A DNA stretch of 64,000 bases from Verrucomicrobiales bacterium (GCA_029213005.1 JARGPI010000031.1:16097-80096); one strand, 5' to 3'. Shown: positions 17,534-28,200, numbered from the stretch's first letter. Program-made: numbers and translations. The notes: a model not told the origin generated them from the letters alone.

Positions 17534-18253
17534 TCAGCTCTTTTTCTTTCCGAAAAGTCGGCTCAGAAAGCCGGAGATCGGAACGACTAAGACGAGCCAG
17601 ACCAGTTGGATATTGTCTTTTACAAATCCCAGCACCAGGTCGGGGACAGAGACATCGACGGGGATATCCCGCTCGAAGTTTTTGACCTCCATCGGGGCTG
17701 TCGCGCCCTGAAGCGTAACGATGGCGTAAAGTCTCAGTTTCAGGGTGTGTTTGCCTTTCTCGCGGGGAATCACTGACCATTCCCAGGTGGTATTTTCACC
17801 GTCCCTGATTGCCTGGCGCATCGGTCCCGCATCGCGAATGTCGAACGCGCCACCGCTGAGACTCGCTTCCATAATTGGCGAGGCGTCGATGACAGCTCTC
17901 TGAGTGGGGAACTCGTTGCCGAGATCTTCTTTCAGCTGTTCAATTGTCTTCTGAAGATTGAGCACCAGCTTCACTTCGCGGGATTTTCCGAGGGTCATGT
18001 TACCCGGGGTCTGAAAGGCGATTTTGGCGTCCTTGAATACTGAAGCTGCTGCCTGAGCTGCCTTTTCGGAAGGGTTGCCCAGAGTGCGGATCATCCCGAC
18101 AGGTTCAGGGGGCGCGGGACTCTTAGAGAGCATCGGAGGCGCGGGGCTTCCTATTGCATCAAATTGAGGAGAGGTCCCCAGGGTTCCGAGGAAGAGAAAC
18201 CCTGCCGTCCCCAGAATTGCGGCAATAACGAGAAAGGCTACAAATCGCTTCAT
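17534..18253 (-). CDS. Hypothetical protein with two terminal membrane anchors
   Basis: 239 residues that I do not recognise. An N-terminal hydrophobic segment (FVAFLVIAAILGTAGFLFLG) is followed by a Pro/Ser-rich linker, a soluble middle of about 140 residues with predicted helices and beta strands, and a C-terminal membrane segment (LVWLVLVVPISGFLSRLFG) followed by a basic tail. The middle includes TWEWSVIPREKGKHTLKLRL, which looks like a beta-sandwich strand pair. The layout suggests a periplasmic domain tethered at both ends. It converges on the TIM-barrel gene. Confidence 0.7.
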   Translation of the reverse strand: MKRFVAFLVIAAILGTAGFLFLGTLGTSPQFDAIGSPAPPMLSKSPAPPEPVGMIRTLGNPSEKAAQAAASVFKDAKIAFQTPGNMTLGKSREVKLVLNLQKTIEQLKEDLGNEFPTQRAVIDASPIMEASLSGGAFDIRDAGPMRQAIRDGENTTWEWSVIPREKGKHTLKLRLYAIVTLQGATAPMEVKNFERDIPVDVSVPDLVLGFVKDNIQLVWLVLVVPISGFLSRLFGKKKS

Positions 18254-18365
18254 AGGGAGACGTTTGCATTACGCGGATCGAATCGCCAGAAGAATATTTG
18301 TCACCGGACCCTTCGCTTTGTTTGCTTTGGATGAAAGTATCGCTACGCTTCGCGCGTCCCATTTC

Positions 18366-18382
18366 GGGGTCAGATTAATTAT
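18366..18382 (+). repeat. Solitary GGGGTCAG element
   Basis: GGGGTCAGATTAATTAT resembles the GGGGTCAGGTTAGTTAT motifs that flank the transposase gene at 49.5-51.4 kb. It lies 25 bp upstream of the transporter start. It may be a dispersed copy of the same repeat family. Confidence 0.45.
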
Positions 18383-18406
18383 GAAACCTCCGGGTAACTT
18401 CAGTTG

Positions 18407-19744
18407 ATGCGTGGTGGTTTATTTCATCCCGATTTTCCATATTCCCCTAAAAAGCTTCCGTTTTTCTACGGATGGCTGATCGCGTTCGGCTCGATGATGG
18501 GGACGCTTTTTTCGATCCCCGGCCAAACCATGGGTTTTTCGGTTTTTACCGAAATTTTGATGGGAGAGTTTCAGCTTTCACGGGTTGCCTTGAGCAGCGC
18601 TTATTTTGTGGGAACGGTTGCCAGTGGGTTAACGCTGCCGTTTGCGGGGCGGCTTTTCGACTACTGGGGAGCGCGGCGCATGATCGTTCTCTCCGCCGTT
18701 GCGACCGGGCTGGTCTTACTTTTTCTCAGTGAATCCGCTGATGTGGCCCGCGGGATTTCCGCGATCTTGCCGGAGAGCTGGCGGACCGGGATCGCTTTCG
18801 TCGTGATCGGTCTCGGCTTCTATCTGATTCGCCTTTCCGCTCAGGGGATTCTCACGATGACGTCGCGAAATGTTGTCGGAAAGTGGTTCGATATCCGCCG
18901 CGGGCTCGCCATGTCGTTGAGCGGTGTTTTTATATCCTTTGGTTTTTCGGTGGCTCCTAAAGTCCTCGATTTGTTGATCAATCGCTTCGAATATGACGGA
19001 GCGTGGCGGTTCCTCGCGATTCTGACGCTTTTTGTGATGGCGCCTCTCGGGTGGTTCATTTTCCGGGATAACCCGGAGGAGTGCGGTATGGAAATGGATG
19101 GACCGAATGTGACCCGTCCGACCAAAGAGAATCCGGATATGGTGATTTACCGGGAATACACCAAGAGCGAGGCGGTCCGCACCTTTTCCTTTCACGCCTT
19201 CAATCTGTCCTTTGCCTTCTTCGCAATGTATTCGACGGCCTACACCTTCCATATCGAATCGCTCGGAGCGGAGTTTGGATTCGAAAAATCAAGAATCATC
19301 AATCTGTTCATTCCCATGGCTGCAATCTCGGTGACGACGAATCTTTTCTTCGGATGGATCAACTCGAAAACCCGTCTCAAATACATGCTTCTGATCATGA
19401 ATCTCGGGGCTCTGCTCGGAACGATCGGGTTGTATAAACTCGGAACTGACTGGGGAGTCCCGGCTTATGTGATCGGCACCGGAATCACCGGCGGAGTCTT
19501 TTCCAGCCTCGCAGGAGTGGTCTGGCCCCGCTTCTACGGTCGGAAATGGCTCGGATCGATTTCCGGCATCGCGATGAGCAGTATGGTGATCGCATCGGGC
19601 GTGGGCCCCTGGTTGTTTGCCGTCTTTTTCGAATTTACGGGCAGCTATGAATTGATTTTGATCATCTGCATCGCCCTGCCCGCGACCCTGTGTGTCGGAA
19701 GTCTGTTTGCTGACAATCCGCAACGGAAAGTCCTCGAAACTTAA
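18407..19744 (+). CDS. Major facilitator superfamily transporter
   Basis: A 445-residue transporter with about 12 membrane segments. It opens FYGWLIAFGSMMGTLFSIPGQTMGFSVFTE, and the MFS loop motif appears as GRLFDYWGARRM after helix 2. The central cytoplasmic loop (~205-240, EECGMEMDGPNVTRPTKENP) separates the two six-helix halves. It resembles the oxalate/formate-antiporter-like or monocarboxylate-type MFS proteins, but the substrate cannot be assigned. ATG at 18407 is used; a TTG three bases earlier is also open. The stop is 12 bp from the convergent methyltransferase gene. Confidence 0.9.
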   Translation: MRGGLFHPDFPYSPKKLPFFYGWLIAFGSMMGTLFSIPGQTMGFSVFTEILMGEFQLSRVALSSAYFVGTVASGLTLPFAGRLFDYWGARRMIVLSAVATGLVLLFLSESADVARGISAILPESWRTGIAFVVIGLGFYLIRLSAQGILTMTSRNVVGKWFDIRRGLAMSLSGVFISFGFSVAPKVLDLLINRFEYDGAWRFLAILTLFVMAPLGWFIFRDNPEECGMEMDGPNVTRPTKENPDMVIYREYTKSEAVRTFSFHAFNLSFAFFAMYSTAYTFHIESLGAEFGFEKSRIINLFIPMAAISVTTNLFFGWINSKTRLKYMLLIMNLGALLGTIGLYKLGTDWGVPAYVIGTGITGGVFSSLAGVVWPRFYGRKWLGSISGIAMSSMVIASGVGPWLFAVFFEFTGSYELILIICIALPATLCVGSLFADNPQRKVLET

Positions 19745-19756
19745 GCAGCCAAGGGG

Positions 19757-20557
19757 CTATTTTTTGACGGCGAAAGTCGCTGCATAAATCGGAAGCCAGC
19801 GGTTTAGAATCGATGACTCATCATCCCAGCTGTCTTCATAGAAGCCGTGGATCGCAAATCCCGCATCGCACTGGCCGCCGATTTGTTCCTGCAGGCTGTG
19901 ACTGAATTCGAGACTGACCTGTGCCTCCAGATGATCGGAGAGGACTTCCTCGTTCAGGGAATCGAGATCGGAGTAGGGAAGGGGGTAGCGCACTTTGATT
20001 TCTCCGGTTTCCTCAGCTTCGTAGTGATCGAAAAGGAAAAAAGCGGGGTTCATAAAGCCGCACAACAATCGACCGCCGGGACGGAGCACCCGATGGCACT
20101 CTTTCCAGACGGGTAAAATTTCGGCGGAAAAGACATTGGAAACCGGATTGAAAACGAGATCAAATGATTCGTCATCCAGATCGGAGAGATCAATCATATC
20201 GCCCTGAATAGTCGAAACGGACAGACCGTGGGCCGCGCAGGTTTCCTCGTCCTTTTGGAGTTGGATATCGGAGTTGTCGAACGATGTCACGGTGGCACCG
20301 GCTGATGCAAATATCGGGACCTGCTGTCCTCCGCCGCAGGCCAGGGCGAGTAGATCGATTCCGGAGAGATCCGGATGCGATGGAAACCAGTCAGCAGGAA
20401 CCGGTTTGTTGGGCGTTAAAATCACTTCCCATTTCCCTTTGGCCGCGCGATTGATGATGTCTTTCGAGAACGGCGTGCTCCAGCGACAACCCTCCATAGA
20501 TTGGAGGTTCCAGGCGTTGCGGTTGAAGGCGGCGATATCCATTGCGGGAGATTCCAT
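19757..20557 (-). CDS. Class I SAM-dependent methyltransferase
   Basis: About 266 residues. The Rossmann motif I is LLALACGGGQQVPIFA, with motif II TVTSFDNSDIQLQ (Asp for ribose binding), motif III area STIQGDMIDLS and post-motif FDLVFNPVSNVFS, then LRPGGRLLCGFMNP. This matches small-molecule methyltransferases of the UbiE/type-11 fold. The substrate is unknown. The frame is open from a TTG at 20563; ATG at 20557 or at 20542 (MDIAAFNRNAW) is the likelier start, and the latter matches relatives that begin near AFNRNAWN. It is monocistronic by context. Confidence 0.87.
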   Translation of the reverse strand: MESPAMDIAAFNRNAWNLQSMEGCRWSTPFSKDIINRAAKGKWEVILTPNKPVPADWFPSHPDLSGIDLLALACGGGQQVPIFASAGATVTSFDNSDIQLQKDEETCAAHGLSVSTIQGDMIDLSDLDDESFDLVFNPVSNVFSAEILPVWKECHRVLRPGGRLLCGFMNPAFFLFDHYEAEETGEIKVRYPLPYSDLDSLNEEVLSDHLEAQVSLEFSHSLQEQIGGQCDAGFAIHGFYEDSWDDESSILNRWLPIYAATFAVKK

Positions 20558-20672
20558 TCCCAAGGGATTTAGTCAAGATTCAAGTGCCGCTGAAATGCCG
20601 GTCATCATTCAATAAGTGAAAACCGGATTATGAAAAATATGGAAATTACGAATTTCTAGGTGATCTTATCGA

Positions 20673-21287
20673 GTGAGTATTCCCTATCCCAAACCTGAGC
20701 CAGTCCCCAGATTAGTCATCTGTGGAGAGGGGGAGCCGATTGATTATCGGCTCCGCAATTTTGAAACCACGGTTGGTCGTTATGATCTGAATGACATCCG
20801 CATTCAGGACCGAAGTGTCTCCTCCTGTCATCTGAAGATCTGTGAAACGGAAGACGGCCGACACCGGATCGAGGATCTTGAGTCCCGGAACGGCACCACC
20901 GTTAACGGCAACACGATCGGAACCTGTCTGCTGGAAGACGGCGATTTTATAGTTCTGGGGCGCTCGGTATCGATTCATTATCTGGTATTTTCCGCCGCCG
21001 AACACGAGGGCGAGATCCCGGCTCCGCTGCTCGTCGAATTCAAATCGATTCACGACCGGATTCTTGCATTGCGCGAGCAGCGAATGGCTTTGAAGCGCCG
21101 AATCCGGCTCAAAACGGCGGAATACGAGGATCTTCTCGATTCCATTATCGAACTGAAGCAAAATCCGGAACTGGCTTTCCGGCAGATTTACGGAGAGGGA
21201 GAGGTTCATTTTCCGGTGAATTTTTCCGACCGGATAACCGCTCCAACCGACTTTTTGAAAGAGACCGGGCTTGCCCTTCCGTCCTGA
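20673..21287 (+). CDS. FHA-domain protein with C-terminal coiled coil
   Basis: 204 residues starting at GTG 20673. Residues about 22-100 form a forkhead-associated domain: VGRYDLNDIRIQDRSVSSCHLKI (Gly-Arg and Ser-x-x-His), then IEDLESRNGTTVNG with the Asn that contacts phosphothreonine peptides. Residues 120-165 are a charged helix, probably a coiled coil. FHA domains recognise phosphothreonine, so a Ser/Thr kinase must act on its partner, but none is adjacent. It lies 42 bp before the PhnA-like gene and the two may form a unit. Confidence 0.87.
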   Translation: MSIPYPKPEPVPRLVICGEGEPIDYRLRNFETTVGRYDLNDIRIQDRSVSSCHLKICETEDGRHRIEDLESRNGTTVNGNTIGTCLLEDGDFIVLGRSVSIHYLVFSAAEHEGEIPAPLLVEFKSIHDRILALREQRMALKRRIRLKTAEYEDLLDSIIELKQNPELAFRQIYGEGEVHFPVNFSDRITAPTDFLKETGLALPS

Positions 21288-21329
21288 TTTCCGCTTTACA
21301 TTCTCCCGGTTACCGTAAACTGGGAAATC

Positions 21330-21731
21330 ATGGCAAAAGGACTTCAAAAACATCAGGAAAGGATGGCGATTCTGTCGTCCTTCGGGAAAGATCTCGCCCG
21401 CCGCGCCAAATCAAAGTGCGAGATTTGTGAAGCTTCCGGGGTGAAATTGCTGCCTTACGAGGTCGAGCCGGTTCCAGCTGAGCCCGAGTTTGATAACTGC
21501 CTTATGGTTTGTGAGAACTGCTACGAGCAGATCACGGAACCGAAACGTTTCAAAGCAGGGGAGCACTGGCGTTGTCTCGCGGAGACGGTCTGGAGTGAGA
21601 ATCCGGCGGTCCAGGTTGTGGCGGTCCGGTTGCTGAAACGCCAGGAAAAGGATCAGGATTGGGCCCGCGAGACGCTCGACGGGCTTTTTCTCGATGAAGA
21701 GGTCGAGGAATGGGTAACAAAAGCGGTGTGA
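21330..21731 (+). CDS. PhnA-like zinc-ribbon protein
   Basis: 133 residues with Cys pairs CEICEASG at about 31-34 and CENCYEQ near 70, which fit a zinc ribbon, followed by the WRCLAETVWSENPAVQVVAVRLL block typical of PhnA-domain proteins. Despite the historical name, the link of the family to phosphonate degradation is weak and the role is not settled. Cys31, Cys34 and the second pair are expected to bind zinc. It is the second gene of a same-strand run (FHA, PhnA-like, cytochrome-SHD1) with gaps of about 30-40 bp. Confidence 0.8.
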   Translation: MAKGLQKHQERMAILSSFGKDLARRAKSKCEICEASGVKLLPYEVEPVPAEPEFDNCLMVCENCYEQITEPKRFKAGEHWRCLAETVWSENPAVQVVAVRLLKRQEKDQDWARETLDGLFLDEEVEEWVTKAV

Positions 21732-21761
21732 TCCGTTATACCTCTAAAATCAGACCGACTC

Positions 21762-22367
21762 ATGATCCGCCTTTTTTCTATTTTTATTCTGCCGCTTCTT
21801 CCAGTTGCGGCAATCGCTGTCGATTACAAAAACGATGTGCTTCCCATCATGAAAAAGCATTGTTTTGAGTGTCATTCCGGCGGGAATGCGAAGGGCAGTC
21901 TCGATCTCGAAAATCTTAGCGAGATGCGGGACTATCAGGTCGGTAAATTTAACATCATTCGCCCCGGAAACCCGGAAGAAAGCAGCTTCCTCGAAAAAAT
22001 GCACCTTCCCACCAGCGACCGGGATTTTATGCCCCGCAAGGGAACCAAACTCCCGGATGACGATCTCGATACCATCGCCAAATGGATCAAAGAAGGCGCC
22101 GTGATCGATGCTGAAAATCCCGTCGACTCCGAGACCGAGTGGGTCAAAAAGAGCGGAGGAGCTTCCGGAGGTAGCGGGATGGCATCCCAAAATCGCGAAT
22201 TTTTGAAATGGACCAGCAGTGACGGCAAAGAGATCGAGGCCCGGTTTCTGGGCTTGTCAGGAGAAGCGGCAAAACTTCTCATGAAAAACGGAAAATCCTA
22301 CACGGTTCCCTTTTCCCGCCTCCACCCTGACAGTGTTGCGACCGCTAAAAAGATGGCGGGACAGTAG
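21762..22367 (+). CDS. Secreted cytochrome c (PSCyt1)-SHD1 fusion protein
   Basis: 201 residues with a signal peptide (LFSIFILPLLPVAAIA). A planctomycete-type cytochrome c domain follows, with heme motif CFECH and a distal Met in the DRDFMPRKGTKL segment, then a linker, then a 50-residue SHD1 domain (FLKWTSSDGKEIEARFLGLSGEAAKLLMKNGKSYTVPFSRL-type, tripeptide-bound in eukaryotes). This is one of two such fusions in the window; the other is at 48933-49526. Electron transfer or surface binding is an inference. It is the third gene in the run starting with the FHA protein. Confidence 0.88.
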   Translation: MIRLFSIFILPLLPVAAIAVDYKNDVLPIMKKHCFECHSGGNAKGSLDLENLSEMRDYQVGKFNIIRPGNPEESSFLEKMHLPTSDRDFMPRKGTKLPDDDLDTIAKWIKEGAVIDAENPVDSETEWVKKSGGASGGSGMASQNREFLKWTSSDGKEIEARFLGLSGEAAKLLMKNGKSYTVPFSRLHPDSVATAKKMAGQ

Positions 22368-22547
22368 TTCCGGGGAAATCCGGAATGTTCTTGTTTGATA
22401 AGCCTTCTTTAGGGGCTTTTGTCAGGTTTCGTGATTGTCACCGTTAAGTGTCTGAAAATTGGCACAAATCACGCTACCCCTCTGATTAGCGATCGAAGCC
22501 ATTTTGATCGGTTCCCCTGACATAAAACCCGATAGAATACTGTTGAA

Positions 22548-22946
22548 ATGAATGTGGAAGTTTTTTCGTTCTGCGAATACGCGGCAAACAATAACGGCTC
22601 GCTTACCCTCCAGGGGACCTTTGATCACCAGGTGGTGACCGAGTTTCCCGCTGTCATCCCCGATTTTTATATGGTGGTTAGAGTCAGGCTGCCACGGGAG
22701 AATCCCACCAGTGATTGCCAGCTTCTATTTATCGATCCGGACGGGAAACTCGCATTCAAGCCTACCGAGTTGAAACTCCAGGGGCCGGTGACCAATACCA
22801 TTCTGCGGAACCGGAATGTAAAAGTGGGAAAAATCGGGACCTATCACGTCGTTTTACGGGCCAACGAAAAGGTGGTTGCCTCTATTCCTCTGTTTATTCA
22901 GAAATCAACGAGCCGCAATGTATCACCGGCCGGTTGTCTCAATTGA
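22548..22946 (+). CDS. DUF6941-family protein
   Basis: 132 residues, mostly beta strands, beginning MNVEVFSFCEYAANNNGSLTLQGTFD and ending in IGTYHVVLRANEKVVASIPLFIQ. It matches the DUF6941 pattern of small beta proteins that I remember from Planctomycetota and Verrucomicrobiota. There is no signal peptide or membrane segment. The function is unknown. It is preceded by 180 bp without other recognisable elements and followed by a GTAC element. Confidence 0.7.
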   Translation: MNVEVFSFCEYAANNNGSLTLQGTFDHQVVTEFPAVIPDFYMVVRVRLPRENPTSDCQLLFIDPDGKLAFKPTELKLQGPVTNTILRNRNVKVGKIGTYHVVLRANEKVVASIPLFIQKSTSRNVSPAGCLN

Positions 22947-23121
22947 CCGGTGATTGACCCGGTTTGGTGAATTTCTACAAAAATACGCCACGATTTAGTC
23001 AGTTAATTTCGTCATTCCCGTCTGAATCGTCACGTTGGTTCTTGCGGTGACAAACTGTCCGGTGTTAAAACGATCGGATCAAGTTTCCGCAGCACGTTCA
23101 TTCACGGCTTTTTTACCGCGA

Positions 23122-23160
23122 CCTAACAGGGTACAGTCTGCGACCGTACAGGGTACAATC
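23122..23160. repeat. GTAC element, copy B, upstream of the PurL-like gene
   Basis: Two units with the core ACAGGGTACA (AACAGGGTACAGTC and CGTACAGGGTACAATC) separated by TGCGAC. It matches copy A at 4096-4136 apart from decay of the first unit. It ends 49 bp before the start of the PurL-like gene. The rest of the gap (22947-23209) shows nothing further. Confidence 0.75.
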
Positions 23161-23209
23161 GCAGGGGGAGTGCTGCGTATACCTGTGTCACCACACCAGC
23201 TAAATCGTA

Positions 23210-25048
23210 ATGGAAGCCTTGTTAGAGCGAATCACCGAATCTTCGGCTGACTTTTACCGGAGAGTTGATCTTTCCGGTCTGTGCGACGGGGAATTGGCGG
23301 AACTCTGTCAAATTCTCCAGCTCTCACTATCGTATACCGATTTAGCGAAAATACGTGAAATCTATGCGGAGTGGGGTCGTAATCCCACTGATCTGGAACT
23401 GAGTCTCATTGACCGCTTCTGGAGCCGAAACCACTTCCTCGATGGAACGATCGAGCACGAAGTTGATGGCGAGGCCGAGACGATTGATTCGCTTTTCCAT
23501 ACCTATTTGTTCGAAGTATCGCAACGGATTGTCGACAGTAAGCCGACGGATGTTTTTTTGACTGATCAGGGTGAGTCTCGATATATCAAACTGGATGAAC
23601 AATTGGCTGTTTCGCTGAGATCAGGAAGTCCGGGTGATGAAGGAACCCCGATCGCAACGATGCGGGCTTGTTGTATTGATCGCCGGAATGGTGTTCCTTC
23701 AAATTTTGAGAAGGGAATAGAACCGGGATTGCCTAACATCGAGAGGATTTATTTCGGTAAAGCCTATCGCGATACACCTCAGACATTCCAGGGTAATGTG
23801 ACAGTGATTCCTCAGGATGAAATCAAACTGCGGAATAGTGGAGCCGGGCTCCTCGACGAACTATATGAAGTGGCCGAAACCTATCGCTGTGAAGTCGTCG
23901 AGTCGGAAGACCATATTCTGAAGCTAATTCATCAGGGCGAAACGATTTTTGAACTCGATCGATCGAAAATGGTTCGCGATACAAAGCGGATTCGTCAGTC
24001 AGTTTGGAAGCGCAAAACCCGGGGGGACACTCAGGTCTTCAAACTTGATGACCCGCTCGGTGATGTGTTGAAAAGTATACTTTCGGACAGAGCGGTCGCG
24101 TCGAGATCATCCTATACTGAAGCCGCAAAAGAAGGGCTCTCCGGCACCGTGGCTCCGGTATTGAACAGCGATTCGTCAGTCGCCGTGGCACTTTCGCTAC
24201 TTCCGGAGTGGGGGAAGACCGATCCCTACGCGATGGGGACGGCCAGTGTGGACCGGTGTGTTCGCCAGTTGATCGTCTCCGGTGCCAATCCGGACCGGAT
24301 CGCGCTGCTACAAAATTTCAAAGCTGGATCGATAGAGGAACCTGAGCAATTGGGGGCGCTCGTTGAGTCAGTGAAAGGTATCGCCAAAGCCTCCGAGGTT
24401 TTCCGGGCGCCTTTTGTCACTCTGTCCGATTCGCTTTCGATCGTGGACGGCTCGATACCTTTGACTGCATTGATCAGCGGTGTTGGCATCGTCGAGAAAG
24501 ACGCTCACGTTGTACCGAACTCGTTACAAAACTCCAAATCGATCCTCGCGATGATTGGGAGCACCGAGAACCCGCTGGGCGGAAGTGTTCTTGCCCGGAA
24601 GGTTGGGTTGACCGATGCCTGTGTCCCCGAAACCAATTTGAGAAAAAATCTGCGTCTCTACCGCACACTATACGACGGGATTAAATGCGGTTGGATCCAG
24701 TCAGCCTACAGCGTCGAAGAAGGTGGGATTGCTGTAGCTCTCGCTAAAATGGGATTCAGTAGAGAATGCGGGCTCGATATCAACCTGAATGAACTGCCTA
24801 TCGGCGGGAAGCTCAGTAAAACGTCGATGCTGTTCAGCGAGTCTCCGGGGCGTGTGCTAATAGAGATCAGCGCCAAAGATGCTCACATGGTTGAGGCGCT
24901 TTTTGCCGGCCACTCCTTCGGACGAATTGGCTGTGCCACACCGGAGCACCGGAATTTGGCGATCGAGTGGGAGGGGCAAACACTCATCGACAAATCGCTG
25001 GTCTCGCTTCAGAAGGTCTGGGAATCCAGCTTATCGATCAACTCCTGA
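23210..25048 (+). CDS. PurL-like / AIR-synthase-related protein, probably inactive as FGAM synthetase
   Basis: 612 residues resembling the central part of FGAM synthetase. The linker-domain start is IREIYAEWGRNPTDLELSLIDRFWS, but the next segment, DHCRHTTF in true PurL, reads RNHFLDGTI, and the ATP/FGAR-binding NHPTEIEPFGGAAT block is missing: about 100 residues of the first AIRS domain are replaced by an unrelated stretch. The second half retains AIRS features (DPYAMGTASVDRCVRQLIVSGANPDRIALLQNF and YSVEEGGIAVALAKM). No glutaminase domain is present. It faces the full-length PurL gene convergently. A regulatory or structural role alongside PurL is possible. Confidence 0.8.
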   Translation: MEALLERITESSADFYRRVDLSGLCDGELAELCQILQLSLSYTDLAKIREIYAEWGRNPTDLELSLIDRFWSRNHFLDGTIEHEVDGEAETIDSLFHTYLFEVSQRIVDSKPTDVFLTDQGESRYIKLDEQLAVSLRSGSPGDEGTPIATMRACCIDRRNGVPSNFEKGIEPGLPNIERIYFGKAYRDTPQTFQGNVTVIPQDEIKLRNSGAGLLDELYEVAETYRCEVVESEDHILKLIHQGETIFELDRSKMVRDTKRIRQSVWKRKTRGDTQVFKLDDPLGDVLKSILSDRAVASRSSYTEAAKEGLSGTVAPVLNSDSSVAVALSLLPEWGKTDPYAMGTASVDRCVRQLIVSGANPDRIALLQNFKAGSIEEPEQLGALVESVKGIAKASEVFRAPFVTLSDSLSIVDGSIPLTALISGVGIVEKDAHVVPNSLQNSKSILAMIGSTENPLGGSVLARKVGLTDACVPETNLRKNLRLYRTLYDGIKCGWIQSAYSVEEGGIAVALAKMGFSRECGLDINLNELPIGGKLSKTSMLFSESPGRVLIEISAKDAHMVEALFAGHSFGRIGCATPEHRNLAIEWEGQTLIDKSLVSLQKVWESSLSINS

Positions 25049-25189
25049 GGCGAAGATCGCATTTGTTGGCATTCTTTCTGCTTTTAACAAAGTATGAACG
25101 GGAGCGTCTCCGGAGGTCAAAAGTTTACGGAGGTATTCCGCTACCCGGGCGTTTTTAATTCATTTCTTCGGTACTCATGACACGATAAA

Positions 25190-25220
25190 GGCGCCGTCCT
25201 CCAGTAGGGCGGCGTTTTTT
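25190..25220 (+). terminator. Rho-independent terminator
   Basis: CGCCGTCC pairs with GGGCGGCG around a 7-base loop (one G-U pair), followed by six T's on the plus strand at 25215-25220. It ends transcription of the PurL-like gene. The minus-strand reading has only three T's after the stem, so it would be a poorer terminator for purL. Confidence 0.85.
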
Positions 25221-25228
25221 CGGCTTAA

Positions 25229-28200
25229 CTATTGGAAATAGGTAACACCTGCCTTGAAAAGAGGCTGGTGTTTGTTGCCGGGCTGGTTTTTGGCAACACT
25301 CGACCCACGGCGTTCGGTATGTCCCATCTTACCAAAAACCCGCCCACAGGGCGAGGTGATGCCCTCGATCGCATAGACGGAACCATTGGGATTGAAACGG
25401 ATATCCATACTCGGGTTACCATCGAAATCGGTATACTGCGTGGCGATTTGGCCATTGTCAGCGAGTGCTTTGACATCTTCCTCCGATGCGTAGAATTTCC
25501 CTTCGCCGTGGGAAAAAGGTATATTGTGGAGATCGCCCACTTCGGTGGCGGCCAGCCACGGTGACTTGGTCGATGCGATTCTAGTGGTCGCATAACAGGC
25601 GATGTGGCGTCCGATGTCGTTAAAGGTCAGCGTCGGGGCACCGGCTTCCGGATCGCGGATCTCGCCGTAGGGAACCAGGCCGGTTTTGATGAGAGCCTGA
25701 AAGCCGTTACAGATTCCGAGGATAAGACCGTCGCGGTTCGTGATCAAGTCCATGACCGCATCACTGACTTCCGGGTTGCGAAGCACTGTTGCGATAAATT
25801 TACCGGAGCCGTCGGGTTCGTCACCTGCGGAAAACCCACCGGGGATCATAAGGATCTGAGATTCTCTGATTTGTTTGGCCAGCGCGGAGAGTGATTCTTC
25901 GACGTGTTGGGAAGTCAGATTGCGGAACACCTCGATGGAGGCATCGCCTCCCGCTTCGTTGAATACCTTCGCAGAATCGTATTCCGAGTTGGTCCCGGGG
26001 AAAGCGGGGATGATGACCTTCGGTCGAGCGCCTTTGACAAGGTTCGCCGATTTTCGGGCGGCAGACTCGCCCCGGTAGCTAAAGGTTTCGACCGATTGAT
26101 GGGCTGCTTTGGTATAGGTCGGGTAGATTGGTTCCAGAGTTTCCGTCCAGGCTTTGATCAGGGTATCGAGGTCGATGGTTTCTCCTCCTGCAACGATAGC
26201 GCTTTCCGCGATCGTCGTCCCGATCTTTACCGCCTTGAGCTCTTCAGGCAGCGATTCGCCTGCTTTGACTTCGACGACCCAGTTGAAATACTTTTCGTTA
26301 AACAGTTCAGATGAGTCGAGGGTGAGGTCGGCCCCGATCTGGTTTCCGAATGCCATCTGGCTGACTCCCACGGCAACGCCGCCTTCGGCGAGGGAAGTCA
26401 TCGCATTGATTTTGCCGGTTTTGTTTTCAGTATAGAGAAGGGAAGCGTATTTCTTGAGTACTTTAAAATCCGGAAGGTAGTTTGAGTCTCGTGGAGCCGT
26501 TACTAAGTAGATATCACTACCGACTTCTTTGAATTCCGGAGATATGGCGAGGCTTGCTTTTCCGGGTGCCACGGCAAATGACACCAGAGTCGGTGGCACG
26601 TCGATTTCGTTAAAAGTGCCGGACATCGAATCTTTACCACCGATGGCACCGAGCCGAAGTTCGTTTTGAGCGGTGAAGGCTCCGAGGAGGGCCGCAAACG
26701 GTTTGCCCCAGCGGGATGGGTTGGTTCCGAGTTTTTCGAAGTACTCCTGCAGGGTGAGTCGAATGTCATCGATGTGGGCACCGGAGGCGACAATTTTACA
26801 GACCGATTCGGTAACAGCATAGAGTGCGCCGTGGTAGGGGGACCAGGTGGCAATATTCGGGTTGAAGCCCCAGCTCATGTGCGAGGTGGTATCTGTGTTA
26901 CCACTCAACAAAGGCATTTTTGCGACCATCGCATCGACTGGTGTCAGTTGAGTCTTTCCGCCAAAAGGCTGTAGTACGGTTCCGGCCCCAACTGAGGAAT
27001 CAAACTGTTCGCCAAGTCCTTTTTGACCGCAGAAATTGAGATCGCTCAGGGCGGTGGTAAAGGCTTCCGGTATCGATTTTGCACTGGCGACGGTTTGTAA
27101 AGGTTTGCCAAGGGGGCAATCGATAGTCGGTGCCGTAACTTCGATATCGGCTGACTGAGTGACGCCGTTGGTATCGAGAAATGCCCGGGAAAAGTTCACG
27201 ATTTCTTTACCGCGCCATTTGATCACGAGGCGACCGGTGTCGGTCACATTGGCGACGTGAGTACACTCGAGGTTTTCTTTATCACACTCGGCTTTGAAGT
27301 AGTCGATTTCGCCGGGGTCGACACAGATTGCCATACGCTCCTGCGATTCAGAAATCGCGAGTTCGGTTCCGTCGAGCCCATCGTATTTTTTAGGTACATC
27401 ATCGAGAGTGATGTCGAGCGATGGAGCAATTTCGCCGATCGCTACCGAGACACCGCCCGCGCCAAAATCATTACAGACTTTGATTTTCCTGGTGAGTTCC
27501 GGTTTGCGGAAGAGGCGCTGGATTTTGCGTTCGGTAGGGGCGTTACCTTTCTGAACCTCTGCCGAGTTATCGAGCGCGGTATCGGTATGTTCTTTACTGG
27601 AGCCGGTGGCTCCTCCCACGCCATCGCGACCGGTTCGGCCTCCGATGAGTAGGATGACATCGCCCTTTGCCGGGCTCCCGCGAAATACATTTTCCTTCGG
27701 TGCGGCGGCGACGACGGCCCCAATTTCCATGCGCTTGGCGACATAGTTGGGGTGGTAGACTTCGGAGACCTGACCAGTGGCCAGACCGATCTGGTTCCCG
27801 TAGGAACTGTAGCCGTCGGCTGCTCCCTGGCAGATGACCCGCTGGGGCAGTTTGCCTTCGATTGTTTCACTGAACGGAGTTCGTGGATCGGCAGCACCGG
27901 TGACCCGCATTGCCTGGAAAACGTAGGAGCGACCGGACAGCGGGTCGCGGATACACCCGCCGAGACAGGTCGCGGCTCCACCAAATGGTTCAATTTCGGT
28001 GGGGTGGTTGTGGGTCTCATTTTTAAACATGAGAAGCCATTCCTGATCAACGCCGTCGACGTCCACGGGGATGACGATGGACGCAGCGTTGATTTCCTCA
28101 GAGATCTCCACGTTGTCGAGCTCGCCGGTTTTACGGAGCTCTTTCATCCCGATCAGGGCGATGTCCATCAGCGTCTCGGGACGTGTCTCGATTTTGTCTC